From Medicago truncatula (taxonomy: Eukaryota > Streptophyta > Magnoliopsida > Fabales > Fabaceae), in the NCBI RefSeq assembly GCF_003473485.1, contig NC_053048.1:25103255-25167254 (forward strand): DNA of 64,000 nt. The letters run 5' to 3'. Made by a program: the position numbers and the translations under genes. Each line of letters starts with the position of its first letter. Positions within the stretch are counted from its first letter, which is position 1. The notes under the pieces were generated by a model. It made no database searches. It had not been told where the DNA came from and was given only the letters and a program-made list of their open reading frames with translations. Positions 11,316 to 23,159 of this stretch are shown here, piece after piece.

Positions 11316-12112
11316 AATTGCTTTTCTGACATTGAGAACTTCACAATGACACAAGTAATTTACTAAATAGCCCCCAGTGGTAGTTAACTATCGTTGGGCT
11401 AAGCGGTAGTTAACTATTGTTCATATTGATGAGAGAGAAAAGTATCTGCACTACAATTCACTTTCTTCATTCTTGTGGGTTTGATTCTTCACACTTGTTG
11501 TTGTTGTTGCTCTTTTTTAGGAATAAGAATGAGTTTCAATCACAAATACAAATAAATTGAATCAATGTCAACAAAACCTGAACCCTTTTTTTTTTTTATG
11601 TTTTTCTTCCACTGACATTTTATTACCAAAAATGGTGAATTGGTTTTTTTGTGTCTTATGCTTTTCTATTCAAAATTAATAATTTAAGAACATAAATCAA
11701 TCCTAATAAAATTCAATTGTTAATTCTTCCATGACAGATTGTGATTGTGCTCTTCAACAAATGTTCCTCTTTTGATGGCTTTCAAACAAAAGTTGAGATT
11801 ATGTTTTTTAACAATAAAATAAAATAAAAATAATGATTCCAATTTCTAATAGAGAAAGAAATGATAAGATGAAGAAATCATCCCACAACAACAACAACAA
11901 CACGAGGAAGAAGAAAGTTGAAGAAAGAAATTTGACTCACCAATGTGTTTCTCTTTCCTACAATGTCATAGTTTTCTTTTAAGTTGTATCTTATGAACGG
12001 TAGTTAATTACCGCTGGAGCCCAGTGGCTATTAACTGCCGCCGCTTGCTGAGGACTATTTAATAAATTACTTGTGTTATTGTGAAGTTCTCAATGTCGAG
12101 AAAAGCAATTTA
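11316..12112. mobile_element. Foldback / terminal-inverted-repeat element, about 800 bp
   Basis: Left end aaattgcttttctgacattg and right end caatgtcgagaaaagcaattt are inverted copies. They continue through gagaacttcacaatgacaca and taatttactaaatag on the left and their complements on the right. The arms are over 100 bp, with subterminal repeats of a cggtagttaactaycg palindrome, then a (gtt)n run near 11500 and a matching (aac)n run near 11890. Thus most of the element folds on itself. The flanks are A-runs, so a target duplication cannot be called. No coding capacity. Confidence 0.8.
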
Positions 12113-12644
12113 AAAAAAAAAAATACAAGTTAATAACGTGGAAGCACGATGGCTGGATCCATCATAAACATGACAAATTGATTTAAAATTTCCTATAGGT
12201 CTAGTTTACACTCAAAATTATGCACACAATACTTTATCGACCCATGAAACATGGTGGCTGGATGCATGATAAACATGACAAAAAATTTATAAAAAAAAAA
12301 AAATCAGTTCAGCTTTGCTTGCTACATAATAGAACGAAAACCGTTTCACATAGGTATTTTGCCAAGCAATGCAATATTGATCAATTATTGAATTGGTGCA
12401 TTCCCCAATCATAACAAAATAAAATAAAATTACGATAACCATCGTAAATTGAATTACTGAACCAAAAAATGACCAAAATTTCAATTTCAATATATTCAGC
12501 GATTTAGGATGGGTAAAACCTTTCATAAAACATGTTCAAATCGACGGTGGAAGCAAACAAAACATTGAACTTGATTATGATCAGATTACGACATGTTTGA
12601 TTTAGCAATGATATTAATAATTAGACATTAGGAATACACACATG
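12113..12644. other. Intergenic with a short direct duplication
   Basis: A 34-bp motif around gatggctggatccatcataa (about 12150) recurs diverged near 12250. Nothing else recognised. Confidence 0.4.
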
Positions 12645-13793
12645 AAGCTCTGATGACAACCCTCTCACCAACAACGATATGAAACATGGAGAAGATGATC
12701 TAATATGAAAGCTGGTTTGGTTTGGTTCTTTCTCAACTTGTACCTTTATGCATTGGTTCTCTTCAGATGTGGAGAAAAGATGAGGGAGAAGAGGTTCTTT
12801 TTAGATGGGGAGAATACGGTGTATTAGAGATTATAGCATCTTTTACATGTTTTCCATCATTGGTCATCGTGACATTCACTTCCATTGAGTCCATATCAAC
12901 TAATTAAAAATTTAATTAATAACTATACAATTAGAAATCTAATAGCCTTATTACTTAATTTGATCACTTATCAATTATAAGGCTCACGGTTGATAAATAA
13001 CTAATATATTATTCAGGGCCGGCCCTAGGGCATAGGCCACGAGTGCGACGGCCTAGGGCCCTTGCCGGTAGGGGGCCCAAATTTTTTTTTAAGGTAGGGG
13101 TGTTTATAGAAATATTTGGATTTTAGGGGGTATATATAGTAACATTCTCTGAAAAGGCCCAATCTTTGACATGTTATAGAAATGGGCTGAAATCTATTAA
13201 TGTTTTTTGCCCTATTAGTGAGATTTGCTATATATATCCCATGCAGCACAAAAATTTCTATATACACTCTCCTATAAAAGAAATTGGTTATTCTTAATAA
13301 TATGCTTGAAAATTTATTATCGAAGAAATTAGTGATATTTTACTGGGCCCTTTGTTCTTAATAATGTGCTTCACTAATATTAAAAATATCGACAATATTT
13401 ATTATCCAAGAAATTGAGATAATTTTCATTACAAAGCAAATTCAATTTTTTTTTATAATGGGGTGCTAAAATTTCAGTCTACTTCGCATGTGCTATTTTT
13501 CTCTACTTGTACGATATTTCATTTTGTTTTGATGTATATAGAGTATTTAATTTATTTTCAGATGGTATCTAAAAAATATTTATTTGGTAGTGAAAAGCGA
13601 AATAAAAAAAAAATGAAGAGTTAAAAAAACACAGCAATGAACTAAAAAAAATTATAATGTATTATGTAAGAGCCCTATTTTTATATTATGCCTAAGGCCC
13701 GTAAAACACTAGGAACGGCCCTGATATTATTATTACGATATTTGCACACACAATGATATTGGAATATAATTAAATAATAAAATATTCCAACAT
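12645..13793. repeat. Dispersed repeat, copy 2, interrupted by a hAT element
   Basis: This is the partner of 2798-3255. Sequence left of 13014 and right of 13731 aligns with copy 1 in the same order, ending aataataaaatattccaacat in both. The 710-bp insert between them is absent from copy 1. Confidence 0.6.
13014..13723. mobile_element. Non-autonomous hAT element, 710 bp, 8-bp TSD
   Basis: Starts cagggccggccctaggg and ends ggaacggccctg, giving inverted termini CAGGGCCG. It is flanked by an exact 8-bp direct repeat atattatt at 13006-13013 and 13724-13731. The 8-bp duplication and CAGGG termini fit the hAT superfamily. The interior is AT-rich with no transposase, so movement would require a transposase from elsewhere. 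Confidence 0.9.
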
Positions 13794-14759
13794 CTTAACC
13801 TTGACATGTATGGAGTGACTTATTTGATACGGCAAATATTGCATGTGGCGAATGGAGTTGTCCCGGAAATATCACGAATGTTTTTTTTTTAAGGAGAGAA
13901 TATCACGAATTTTTATATTAATATCCTTCCTATATAACTAGGATTAAAAAAAATTCTTGTTGTTTTAAACTTAAAATCAAGTTTACGCAAATTATTAGAA
14001 CCACTACAAGTTTGTTAGCTCAATTATTGAACAAGCTGCAAACGTTGAGCAAGAGATGGGTAAGAACCACCAATTCCTTAACAACATAGAAGCTAAAATT
14101 TTTAAGGATTTTCAGTCTCTTAAATATCCAACCAATCCCTTGATCATCTTCACTTTAAATAACCCCATTTATGAAATTCACTTCAGAGAAAAATAGACCT
14201 TGGGAGGGTAATAGAAAGATAACACTTGAGTACTAGAGGTTGACTATCTAATCCATAAAATTTAGTAATTAAAGAAATGTTAAGAAGTTACATCTTCATT
14301 CGAAATCTTACAATTATGTATGTAAATTTTAGATAATATTTGTTCTTTTATTAAAAAAATATATATATATTATAAAAAAGAAGTGTGAAACAATTTAAAT
14401 TTAATATCGGTCACAGAGATGTAAAATGGTGGTGGATTGATTTTTATTTATAAAATTATTAATAATAATTCAACCAAATTTTTTTTGCCCCGAATGGAAG
14501 TCCACTTTACCTAAAAGTAGGGCTTCAAATAGCTTGCAGCATTCCTAACTTATTTAAGAAGTCCACTTCTTTAATTGATATATTGTGTTTGATATAGAAG
14601 AAAGGGTTTTAAAATGTGCTTTTAGTCTTGTAAAACAATTATTTCATGTCTAGCGGGAAAAAAATGGATTGTATTTCTGTTCTTATAAAATAAGGGTCAT
14701 ATATATTAATAAGTATTAGTTATTGAAGTTAAAACACGAAATTTTAAGTTTTTTTTTTT
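13794..14759. other. Intergenic, AT-rich
   Basis: No gene, RNA or clear repeat boundary. The last 11 bases (14749-14759) are a T run abutting the next element. Confidence 0.45.
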
Positions 14760-16626
14760 GGCTTAATACATGCTTTGGTCCCTTAACTTATTTTTGAATT
14801 TCATTTTGGTCCCCAAACTTTAAAACGTCTCAAATTGGTCCCTTATGTATTCTATCGTTACTTATCTTGGTCCTTTCCGTTAATTTTTAACCATAAATAT
14901 CTAAAGTAGACCAATATTATATGTGGTCCACCATAGACCTTCTATTTTAACCCTTTGATCTTTTTTCTAAAATAATAATTGTTTGATCATGCAGATATAT
15001 TTTATCTAACAATGAATCACCAACAACAAATTTTTCCCTTTTTTTATCTTCTCCCTTTTCTCCTTCATCATCTTCAACCGTGTTTATACAAACACAAAAA
15101 AACAACACACAAACCCAAACAAAAAAAAAATTATCATCACCCCTCTTCTCCTTCTAGTTCCATTAGTTCATTTTCACTTCACATTTCTCTTCACTGAAAT
15201 TTCAATCGCACCCATAAAATCAACCCATAATTTCACTTCACATTTCTTCTTCTTTTGCAAAATCAACCCATAAAATCAATTAAATATTTAAATTACTTTT
15301 TCATCCATCTTCCATGCTTAATTTAATATCACAGTTTCCAGAAGGAAAAAAAAACCACTATTTTCTCTTTGAATTCACATCAATAGAAATTTTAGATATT
15401 TTGGGTTGTGTTCTTCCATCCATAATTTTAGTTCCGTTGCTATTTTAGTTCTTTCAAAAAACCAAAAGAAAAAAAATTTAAATCATCCACGATTGATTGA
15501 ACGAATCTGCTTGAATGGTTTTTTTTTTTTTTCAATACCCTTCAATCTGCACAGATCTGCTTCCGATCTTCACAGCTGCCTCTGCGGTGATTAAACGGAG
15601 ACTACGACGGTTGTTGAAATCATCCACGACGGCACGACCACGCATGGGATAAGAACCGAAGAGAAGGTGGGTTGGACATGTGATTCAGCGGAGATGATGG
15701 CGGTGGTGAACAGTAGCGATGCTGTGTTGTTGGTGTGGTAGGAGGTGAGTGGTGGCGGCCAGAGTTGATGGTGAGGTGGTTATTGCAACGGCCGGAGATG
15801 AAACTGCTACTGGAGATGAACGGTGCTGTCAAAATCCATCTTCATCCCCACCAGATCTGCGAAAATATTGATCAATGATGAATTCTGATTTTTACTTCTT
15901 GATAATAGTAGAATTTGTTTTGGTTTTTAGGTGAAAGGAGAACAAAGGGATTGAAAATTGAAATTGTAGTGTGAAATTTTGATGTGAAATCTTGAAGAGA
16001 GTGTTTTTTTATTAAGAAGATTAAATGCATCTGGGAGTGAAGAGATGAAGAAGGTTTATGTGAGGAGGAAGAAGTGAAGATGATGAATTTGAGGGCATAT
16101 TGGTCCGTTCACGTGAAATAAGTTAATTAGAACTGCCACGTCAGCTAATCAGTGACGTGGCAGTAATTAAATGGGCTTAGGGACCAAATTTTAAGTGATT
16201 AAACTTTGGGAGGGCAAATTGCAAGGATTAACGAATACAGGGACCATTTTTTAAACGACCCCTAATTGCAAGGATTAAATACATATTTAAGCCAATTTTA
16301 TTTTTTTTTAGTGGGTTTGTTTGTTTAAATTTTGTTGGGTTTATATGAACATAATTTTTATGATGATGAAGTTCAAGAGGAAGAACAAGGAAGGAGAAGA
16401 ATAAAAGGAAAAAAAAAGTTAGATACAGGTGGTTCACTGTTATACACGGTGGACCTGCAATCAAACGGCTATAATCATATTAAAAATATTATACATTAAA
16501 AAACTAACAGAGAGGACCAAATAGATAACGATATAATACATAAGGGACCAATTTGAGACATTTTAAAGTTAAGGGACCAAAATAAAATCCAAAAATAAGT
16601 TAAGGGACCAAAGGATGTATTAAGCC
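14760..16626. mobile_element. Large terminal-inverted-repeat element, probably Mutator-like, 1.87 kb
   Basis: The left end ggcttaatacatgctttggt and the right end (minus strand) ggcttaatacatcctttggt match. They continue through cccttaacttatttttg and a tyaaattggtcccttatgta block for over 100 bp. Nine Ts follow at 16627-16635 and eleven Ts precede at 14749-14759, consistent with a 9-bp duplication of a T tract. A second, related terminus (gcaaggattaaatacatatt, then taagcc) lies inside at 16265-16297, which suggests nesting. The interior 15580-15840 is GC-richer with no intact reading frame and could be captured gene sequence, source unknown. Confidence 0.75.
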
Positions 16627-16635
16627 TTTTTTTTT

Positions 16636-18057
16636 AAGAAATCAAAATGAAATTATATATCACACCAAGCAGCAGTTCCCAAGCACAAGGTGTGCCAAGG
16701 AAACCACTGAAAGTTACAAGAGTTCGGTATCACAATAAACAGAGATTACACAAGTTAACCAATGCCCAGACATTCTAAAGGGTTTGACCACCACCTCTGC
16801 GTACCATAAACAAACACAACCTTTTTAGCTTTCAGCCACCCTAAAGATAACAATTTAACCTTATCTAACAGTTGAGGGACAAAACTTACAGAATTATTGA
16901 ACAAACGGTTATTACGTTCATTCCACCCTACCCAAGAACACAAGAGCCAAATAAGCTGCACGAACAAACTTTTAGCTTTACCAACACATGTCAAATGAGT
17001 AAACTCCACCAGATGATCTGCAATAATATTATAGTCGACTCCAACAAAACCAATACAATCGCGCACCTGCTGCCATAAAGATGCAAACGTAGAACAAGAT
17101 AAAAATAAATGATCAGCCGTCTCCACATGACCGCACCCAGAAACACAAAAGATATCATCCGTGGGAATAACACCACGAATAGCCAGGTTAGCTTTCGTCG
17201 GTAGTCGATCCCGAATAAGCCGCCATGCAAAAATCGAGACCTTCAAATGAACCTGAGGATGCCATACCAAATCAAAAGGTAATCCCAACTGAGAATCATC
17301 ACCATTAGTTAACAAATCATAGGCACCTCTCACGGAGTACTCCTCTGCAGTATCAGGAAGCCACTCCCAAATATCTGAAACATTAGGAACCAAAGAGATA
17401 TCAAATAGTAACGCCCTACACTCCTCTAACAAAGCCTCCTCCCATGCCCACAACCTACGCCGCCAACTCCACCCCTCCCCACCCTGCTCCAGACCCAAAG
17501 AGAACAAAGAAGCCACTGTAATGGTTTTGTTCTCAGCTAAGTCAAATAAACGAGGAAACCGCACACAAAGCGGGGAACCTCCGATCCACCTATGCGACCA
17601 GAAAAAAGTCGCACCACCATCACCTACCCTCCATCTAACACTATCATCGAACCACCCTCCACCTATGTCACTGTCACCATCACGAATCCTACCTACCTCC
17701 CGCCACCATGAAGAAACACTCCGGCCCCCCACCTCCAACCTCCCACCTACTTCGCCATAACGAGCGACTAAAACATGATACCACAACCCTGCTCTATCAA
17801 CTAACATCCTCCAACACCATTTACCTAGTAAAGCAACATTAAATTCCTTCAACTTCCTAACCACCAAACCTCCATGCTCATTTTTAGAACACAAGGTATT
17901 CCAACCTATCCAGGTAATTTTTCTACAATCCTCACTCCCACCCCAAAAAAAAATTATTAAATAAAGATTCAATGGAAGAGATTATACCTGATATAGCTTT
18001 GAAGAAGGAAAGATCATAGACAGACAGAGAAGTTAGAACTGATTTGGTTAACATCTT
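16636..18057 (-). pseudogene. LINE ORF2 C-terminal fragment (RT tail and zf-RVT), 5'-truncated
   Basis: The open frame 17972-16755 (405 residues) encodes the tail of a non-LTR reverse transcriptase: WGGSEDCRKITWIGWNTLC, GGLVVRKL, then the zinc-binding zf-RVT region HLKVSIFAWRLIRDRLPTK, CVSGCGHVETADHLFLSC and WNERNNRLF. Upstream the frame continues in another phase (LSVYDLSFFKAISGIISSIE, about 18030-17965), so a frameshift lies in the T-rich run near 17950. The catalytic part is missing and the copy is dead. The 3' end below 16755 matches the fragment at 924-1120. Its poly(A) tail, read as T on the plus strand, abuts the element at 14760-16626. Confidence 0.9.
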
Positions 18058-18095
18058 CTATAAAATAATTATCAATTTTTAGTCCTTATATTTTA

Positions 18096-18241
18096 CTCCC
18101 TTGAGTCCTATTTACAAGAAGCAATTGATTTTTTAGATACATTGTTTAATTTATGTATGTGCCTAGAATCTAAACCGGATACATAAATTATTCAATGTAT
18201 CTAAAATGTCAATTTTTTTTTGTAAAAAGGACCGGAAGAAG
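18096..18241. mobile_element. Stowaway-type MITE, 146 bp
   Basis: Left end ctcccttgagtcctatttac and right end gtaaaaaggaccggaagaag are imperfect inverted copies of the ctccctccggtcc Stowaway terminus. TA flanks both sides. No coding capacity. Confidence 0.7.
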
Positions 18242-18694
18242 TATAACAATGATTTTTTTTTCTTTATCTTTTATAAGTATGGATACTTTAGTTCCTCTCT
18301 AAGGACTACAAATACTCATTTTATAAAAAGTGGGGACTGAAAATGTCCTTATGCTCTTTTTGGCATGTTATATTGGTGTTGTTCTTCACTTAGTTTTTCT
18401 TTATTTTTATTTTTATGATTTATCTTGAGCTTCAATCAATTGTGATTTTCTATTTTTCAAGAATGAACTAATGTTAGTTATATCTATTTGAGGATGCTTA
18501 AATCCACCCTTGATCACTAATATTGTGATCAGTTTGTAATAAGCTTGAGAACTTAATTTTGGTCCAAGTGAATAATAGTGTAGAGAGAGAACCATTATCA
18601 CCCATTATGCCCTTAGGAAAATAGTGTAAATCAAAATCCCGTGAAATAAAATTCTTTGCTCTTAGTTTACTCATTAAATTGAGATCCTAGAGCA
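18242..18694. other. Intergenic, AT-rich
   Basis: No gene recognised; lies between a Stowaway MITE and a hAT element. Confidence 0.45.
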
Positions 18695-19332
18695 TAGGGG
18701 TGTTCAAACCGAACTAACCCAATAGAAAAACCGTAAATCGAACCAATCCAATTCGAAACTGCAAAAAAACCGCATTTAGTTCAGATGAATTCGGATGATT
18801 TTTGCATTGGACCGCGCAGTTCGGTTCGGTTTGTGGTTTGCATCTCAGCAACCGAACCAAACCAAACCAAACCGCAATAATAATCAATATTACTTAAACT
18901 TGTACTAGCCCAATTACATAGCACAGGAATAATCTCTTTTGATTAGATTTTTCTATTGTTGCACCATCTCCTTCAATTCATTTCCATTGATGAATTTGTT
19001 TCCTTTTCTTCCAAATAATTTGTTTCATGCTTATGTTTCTTCTTAATTTTACTTATTTTGATATAAGTTTTGTTTGGTTTTAATCTCGTTAGTTTTAATC
19101 TGGTTAGAACTCCTATGTTTATTTTGGAACAAGTTGTCAATATTAGAGTTAATGTAATATTTTTTATCTCGCGATAAACCGCACCAACCGAACCAATCCA
19201 AGCCACATTGTTTTGGTTTGGATGACTTTTTGAAATTCAACTGAACTAAACCAAATCACATGCTTTTTTATCTCGCGGTTTGGATGACTTTTATGCTCAA
19301 AACCGAACCAAATCGCACCGCGAACACCCCTA
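18695..19332. mobile_element. hAT-like element, 638 bp, 8-bp TSD
   Basis: Starts taggggtgttcaaaccga and ends cgcgaacacccct plus a, giving inverted termini TAGGGGTGTTC. It is flanked by an exact ctagagca at 18687-18694 and 19333-19340. Subterminal regions are packed with accgaaccaaacc motifs and their complement, typical transposase-binding repeats of hAT elements. The interior has no transposase. Small frames inside it are not genes. Confidence 0.88.
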
Positions 19333-20506
19333 CTAGAGCATGTGACAAGACAAATGAATGTTTGGGTATTTAATAAGGTGTTGACTAATATGTACAAATA
19401 AATAAAGAAATCTTCCATTATATATAAGGATATTCATTATATTTGATTAAATTGTAAGACTTATTGATATAACAATGAAAATAAAATTATGTATGATGCA
19501 AGATTTATCTCATTGATACACTTAATTAAAGAATTTTTTTTAAAGGGTGGTGCACCATAAAATTGACCATTCAATAAATGTATCTGTTGATAAGAGTTCT
19601 ATATGTCTACAACAAGTAAATGCTCTATTTTTGTCTAAATTCACATAGTTGATATTTTTTTTTTTTACTTACATTTAGTATCATAGCCAAGATTACATAA
19701 TTTAGGAACCGGTAATAAACAAATTTGTTGGGAAAAACTGGTATAGAGAAAAGTAAAAAATAAAAAGGGAATACAATTTCAACACAAGAACATAACGTGG
19801 AAACTCCAAAACTACTAGAGAAGGAATCATTGTCCTTGTTAAATGACAACTTAGAGAATAATAATGTATGCAAATTTTTACAAAACATATGATATTCTCA
19901 AACTCCAGCCAATTTCAGTAGACTCACTCCCGCCAAAGAAAATACCTAACTACATCTCAAACATTCTAAGATCAGAGTATAAGAGAAAAGAAAAGAGCCA
20001 AATATAAACTTAAAGTTTTATGAATAATGCATCTAGTAATGAAAAAAAAAATAGTCTATATACCGTCAGTGCTATATGTTTGTCTTGCACTTTTAGAAAC
20101 TTGTCAAACAAAAAAATAAACAAGTGAAGGAACCACCTGTTTATCTTACACTTTAAGAAACAATCTTATTTGCTTTGCACTAGATTTATAATTCTAGGCA
20201 ATCTGAAACTTTTTCAACATCTATATTTTCAACCAACACAAACATTATGTCTTTGATCCATCAATTTTTCATTTAAATTCGTTGCCTTATTATTTTGTCT
20301 TGCTAAAAAAAGTCCTTATTACCTACTTGGTTTAGAGGGATTTGATTTGAGACTCATTTCAAGGCCTACGAGTTCAATCGATTTTTTAAATCTTGTTTTT
20401 GAGGGGAATATGGTTTTGCTTTTTAAATTCAATATCCATTTAAATTGTTGATAATTGGATACTTAAAAACCTTACCATTTTTGTATATGATGTGGTTTGT
20501 AATCTA
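19333..20506. other. Intergenic, AT-rich
   Basis: No gene recognised. A short near-duplicate (tttgtcttgcacttttagaaac, then ttatcttacactttaagaaac) lies at 20080-20165. Confidence 0.4.
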
Positions 20507-20803
20507 CTCTCTCTGATCCTTTTTATTAGAAACAAAAGTGAGATTTTTTTTTTGTCCTTTTTATAAGAAAATTGACCAAGTTTCAAGTATGTTTGAAGCT
20601 AAATTTCATTTGTGCCCTTATTTATTATAAGAGAGAATATTGAAAATAAGTAAGTTGGTGGAATAAAGAGTAATTAATTTAGGGGTATTCATGAAATTTT
20701 TTTAAATGTAGAAATGTATTAAATGAAGATGACTATATTCAATGTATTTCCTTGGTCTTGATGTTTTATGTCTTTTGTTTCTTGTATAAAGGACCGGAGG
20801 TAG
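20507..20803. mobile_element. Stowaway-type MITE, about 297 bp
   Basis: Left end ctctctctgatcctttttat and right end ataaaggaccggaggtag are inverted copies, flanked by TA on both sides. Inward the pairing continues (agaaacaaaag versus cttttgtttctt). Confidence 0.7.
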
Positions 20804-21872
20804 TATTATTTTATTTTTGTATATGGTTTTAGGGCATCATCCGTACACAATTCGAAAGTATAATTGTTTTTTAAAATCTATAGCGCATTGCCCACAAGTT
20901 ATACGCCAACTGACAAAATATTAAAATTATTAAACCAAACGTCGTGAATGGGATTCAAATTATGGTTTATCACTTATGTATGTAAGTTCAATAGTCACTC
21001 TCATTTCATTTATCTACGAAACAAATATAGCGCATTTAAGTTTGTCTCACATAAAATTGTAAGCTAGACGACATGGCCCAAATGATGGAGCTGAGCAAGA
21101 CATGTCGAAGGGTTGAGTTCGACCTGAACGAACAAGCTGAGTTAAGCACGCTGAAGATAGAACTCTCATGATATGAACGAGATGTACATGTTAAATAGTC
21201 AAATTATAATAAAGTTCCTATAATATGATTCTCCATCGGAGCCCACTAACTTTTCCTCATTTTCATCTTATTGTTTTAAAAAAAAAAAAAATATTAGTAT
21301 ATATATTTACACATATTTAAATATGAAGTGGTGAATTCAAACTTTAAACCTCGATTATTACTTATTATTGTTCTTACAAGTGAGTTACTTAAACAATCAT
21401 TTTTATTTAATGGCTAAACCTGGTGACTTGATTTATGTGATTTGTATTCATTTTTGTTTGGGCATTATTATAACGATTTTGATTATTGTATAATATTTTT
21501 TTGGACGGTGGTAGTGTTCTCCCTGTCAATTGTGATCGGATTTTTTTCCAATAATTTAATTTGTTTCAAGTGCAAGTTTTTTTATCGAAATATTTAGTCA
21601 ACATATATTTCTTTGTTTGCTCTTGATGATGACATGTTGTAATTTCAACCGATGAATGCTATGTTTCATTTAGCGGTCAGTTCTTCTCCTCGTTTCTCCT
21701 TTCAACAGTTGTCGTTTAATCAAGAAACATGTAGAAGCAATAACGAACCAATGTTTAAATTTTGCGAGTGGCATCTAAATTTAATGTTCGACATTTACTC
21801 TATTTATTATTTATGGGAAATCAAAAACAGAAAGAGTAATTTATACTCCCTCCCTTCTAAAAATATATGACG
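20804..21872. other. Intergenic, AT-rich
   Basis: No gene recognised. The 72-residue frame at 21652 has no recognisable domain and no supporting context, so it was not called. Confidence 0.4.
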
Positions 21873-23159
21873 GGTGCTAGTTACACCTCAAAAAAAACAA
21901 GTTACACCCTATAATAATTAATATATCCTTTAACTAAAATAAAAATTTTAAATTAACTAAATTTACATTAACGTAAATTGAACATAAGTAAACTTAATTT
22001 ACATTAACCTAAATTGAACATAAGTAAACTTAATTTACATTAACCTAAATTGAACGTAAATAAACTGAATTTACAAAATTAATTTACATTAACCTAGATT
22101 GAACGTAAGTAAACTGAATTTACATTAACCTAGATTGAACATAAGTAAACTTAATTTACATTAACCTAGATTTAACGTAAGTAAACTGAATTTACACTAA
22201 CCTCTTATATACATACGTAAACTTAATTTACATTAACTTAAATTGAACGTAAGTAAACTGAATTTACAAACGTAATTTACATTAACCTAGATTGAACGTA
22301 AGTAAACTGAATTTACACTAACCTCTTATATACATACGTAAACTTAATTTACATTAACTTAAATTGAACGTAAGTAAACTGAATTTACAAACTTAATTTA
22401 CATTAACCTAGATTGAACGTAAGTAAACTGAATTTACACTAACCTCTTATATACATACGTAAACTTAATTTACATTAACTTAAATTGAACGCAAGTAAAC
22501 TGAATTTACAAACTTAATTTACATTAACCTAGATTGAACGTAAGTAAACTGAATTTACATTAACCTAGATTGAACATAAGTAAACTTAATTTACATTAAT
22601 CTAGATTGAACGTAAGTAAACTGAATTTACACTAACCTCTTATATACATACGTAAACTAAATTTACATTAACCTAAGTTGAACATAAGTAAACTTAATTT
22701 ACATTAACCTAGATTGAATGTAAGTAAACTGAATTTACACTAACCTAAATTGAACATACGTAAACTTGAATTTACATTAACCTACATACGTAAACTACAC
22801 TAACCTCTTTTATATACATACACGTAAACTTAATTTACACTAACCTCTCACTTAAAATCAAATTGACTGACATGCATATCTCATACCAAAACAAACAATA
22901 AACAAATAGAAACTCATCGAAAATGAAATTCATTAAATTCACTAACCTTTATGAATATAGTACATATCAATAACAAATATGTTGATTCAGATATTGGTTG
23001 CACATCTATGGTGATTTGTGGATGAAAGGGGGTAAGGGTTCAGAATGATCATAAAAGATGGATTTTTAAAAATTTACATGAAGATGGCAATTTTGGTATT
23101 ATTGTAAAATTTTAAATAAATTTGGGTGTAACTTGTTTTTTTTTTGTGTGATTAGCACC
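21873..23159. mobile_element. TIR element carrying an internal minisatellite
   Basis: The left terminus ggtgctagttacacctcaaa continues to acaagttacaccc. The right terminus on the minus strand reads ggtgctaatcacacaaaaaa and continues to acaagttacaccc. The arms are about 37 bp with matching spacing. Between them lie a tandem array (about 21955-22850) and about 280 bp of unique sequence. No transposase is present. No convincing target duplication was found, so the superfamily is open. Confidence 0.75.
21955..22850. repeat. 36-bp minisatellite with 121-bp higher-order units
   Basis: The basic unit is 36 bp, of the form aatttacattaacctagatt then gaacgtaagtaaactg. A variant unit of the same length carries cctcttatatacatacg. 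The variant cctctt falls at 22201, 22322 and 22443, exactly 121 bp apart (three 36-mers plus 13 bp), then at 22636 (121 plus 72). Units differ by point changes. The array is non-coding on both strands and is not a CRISPR, because the whole unit repeats without unique spacers. Confidence 0.9.

Noticed and set aside
14979-15832. Small frames inside the 1.87-kb TIR element
   Set aside because: Low-complexity Ser/His/Pro or Lys-rich peptides with no transposase or host domain.
21955-22850. CRISPR-like regular repeats
   Set aside because: The whole unit repeats with no unique spacers, and the setting is a plant nuclear genome. It is a minisatellite.
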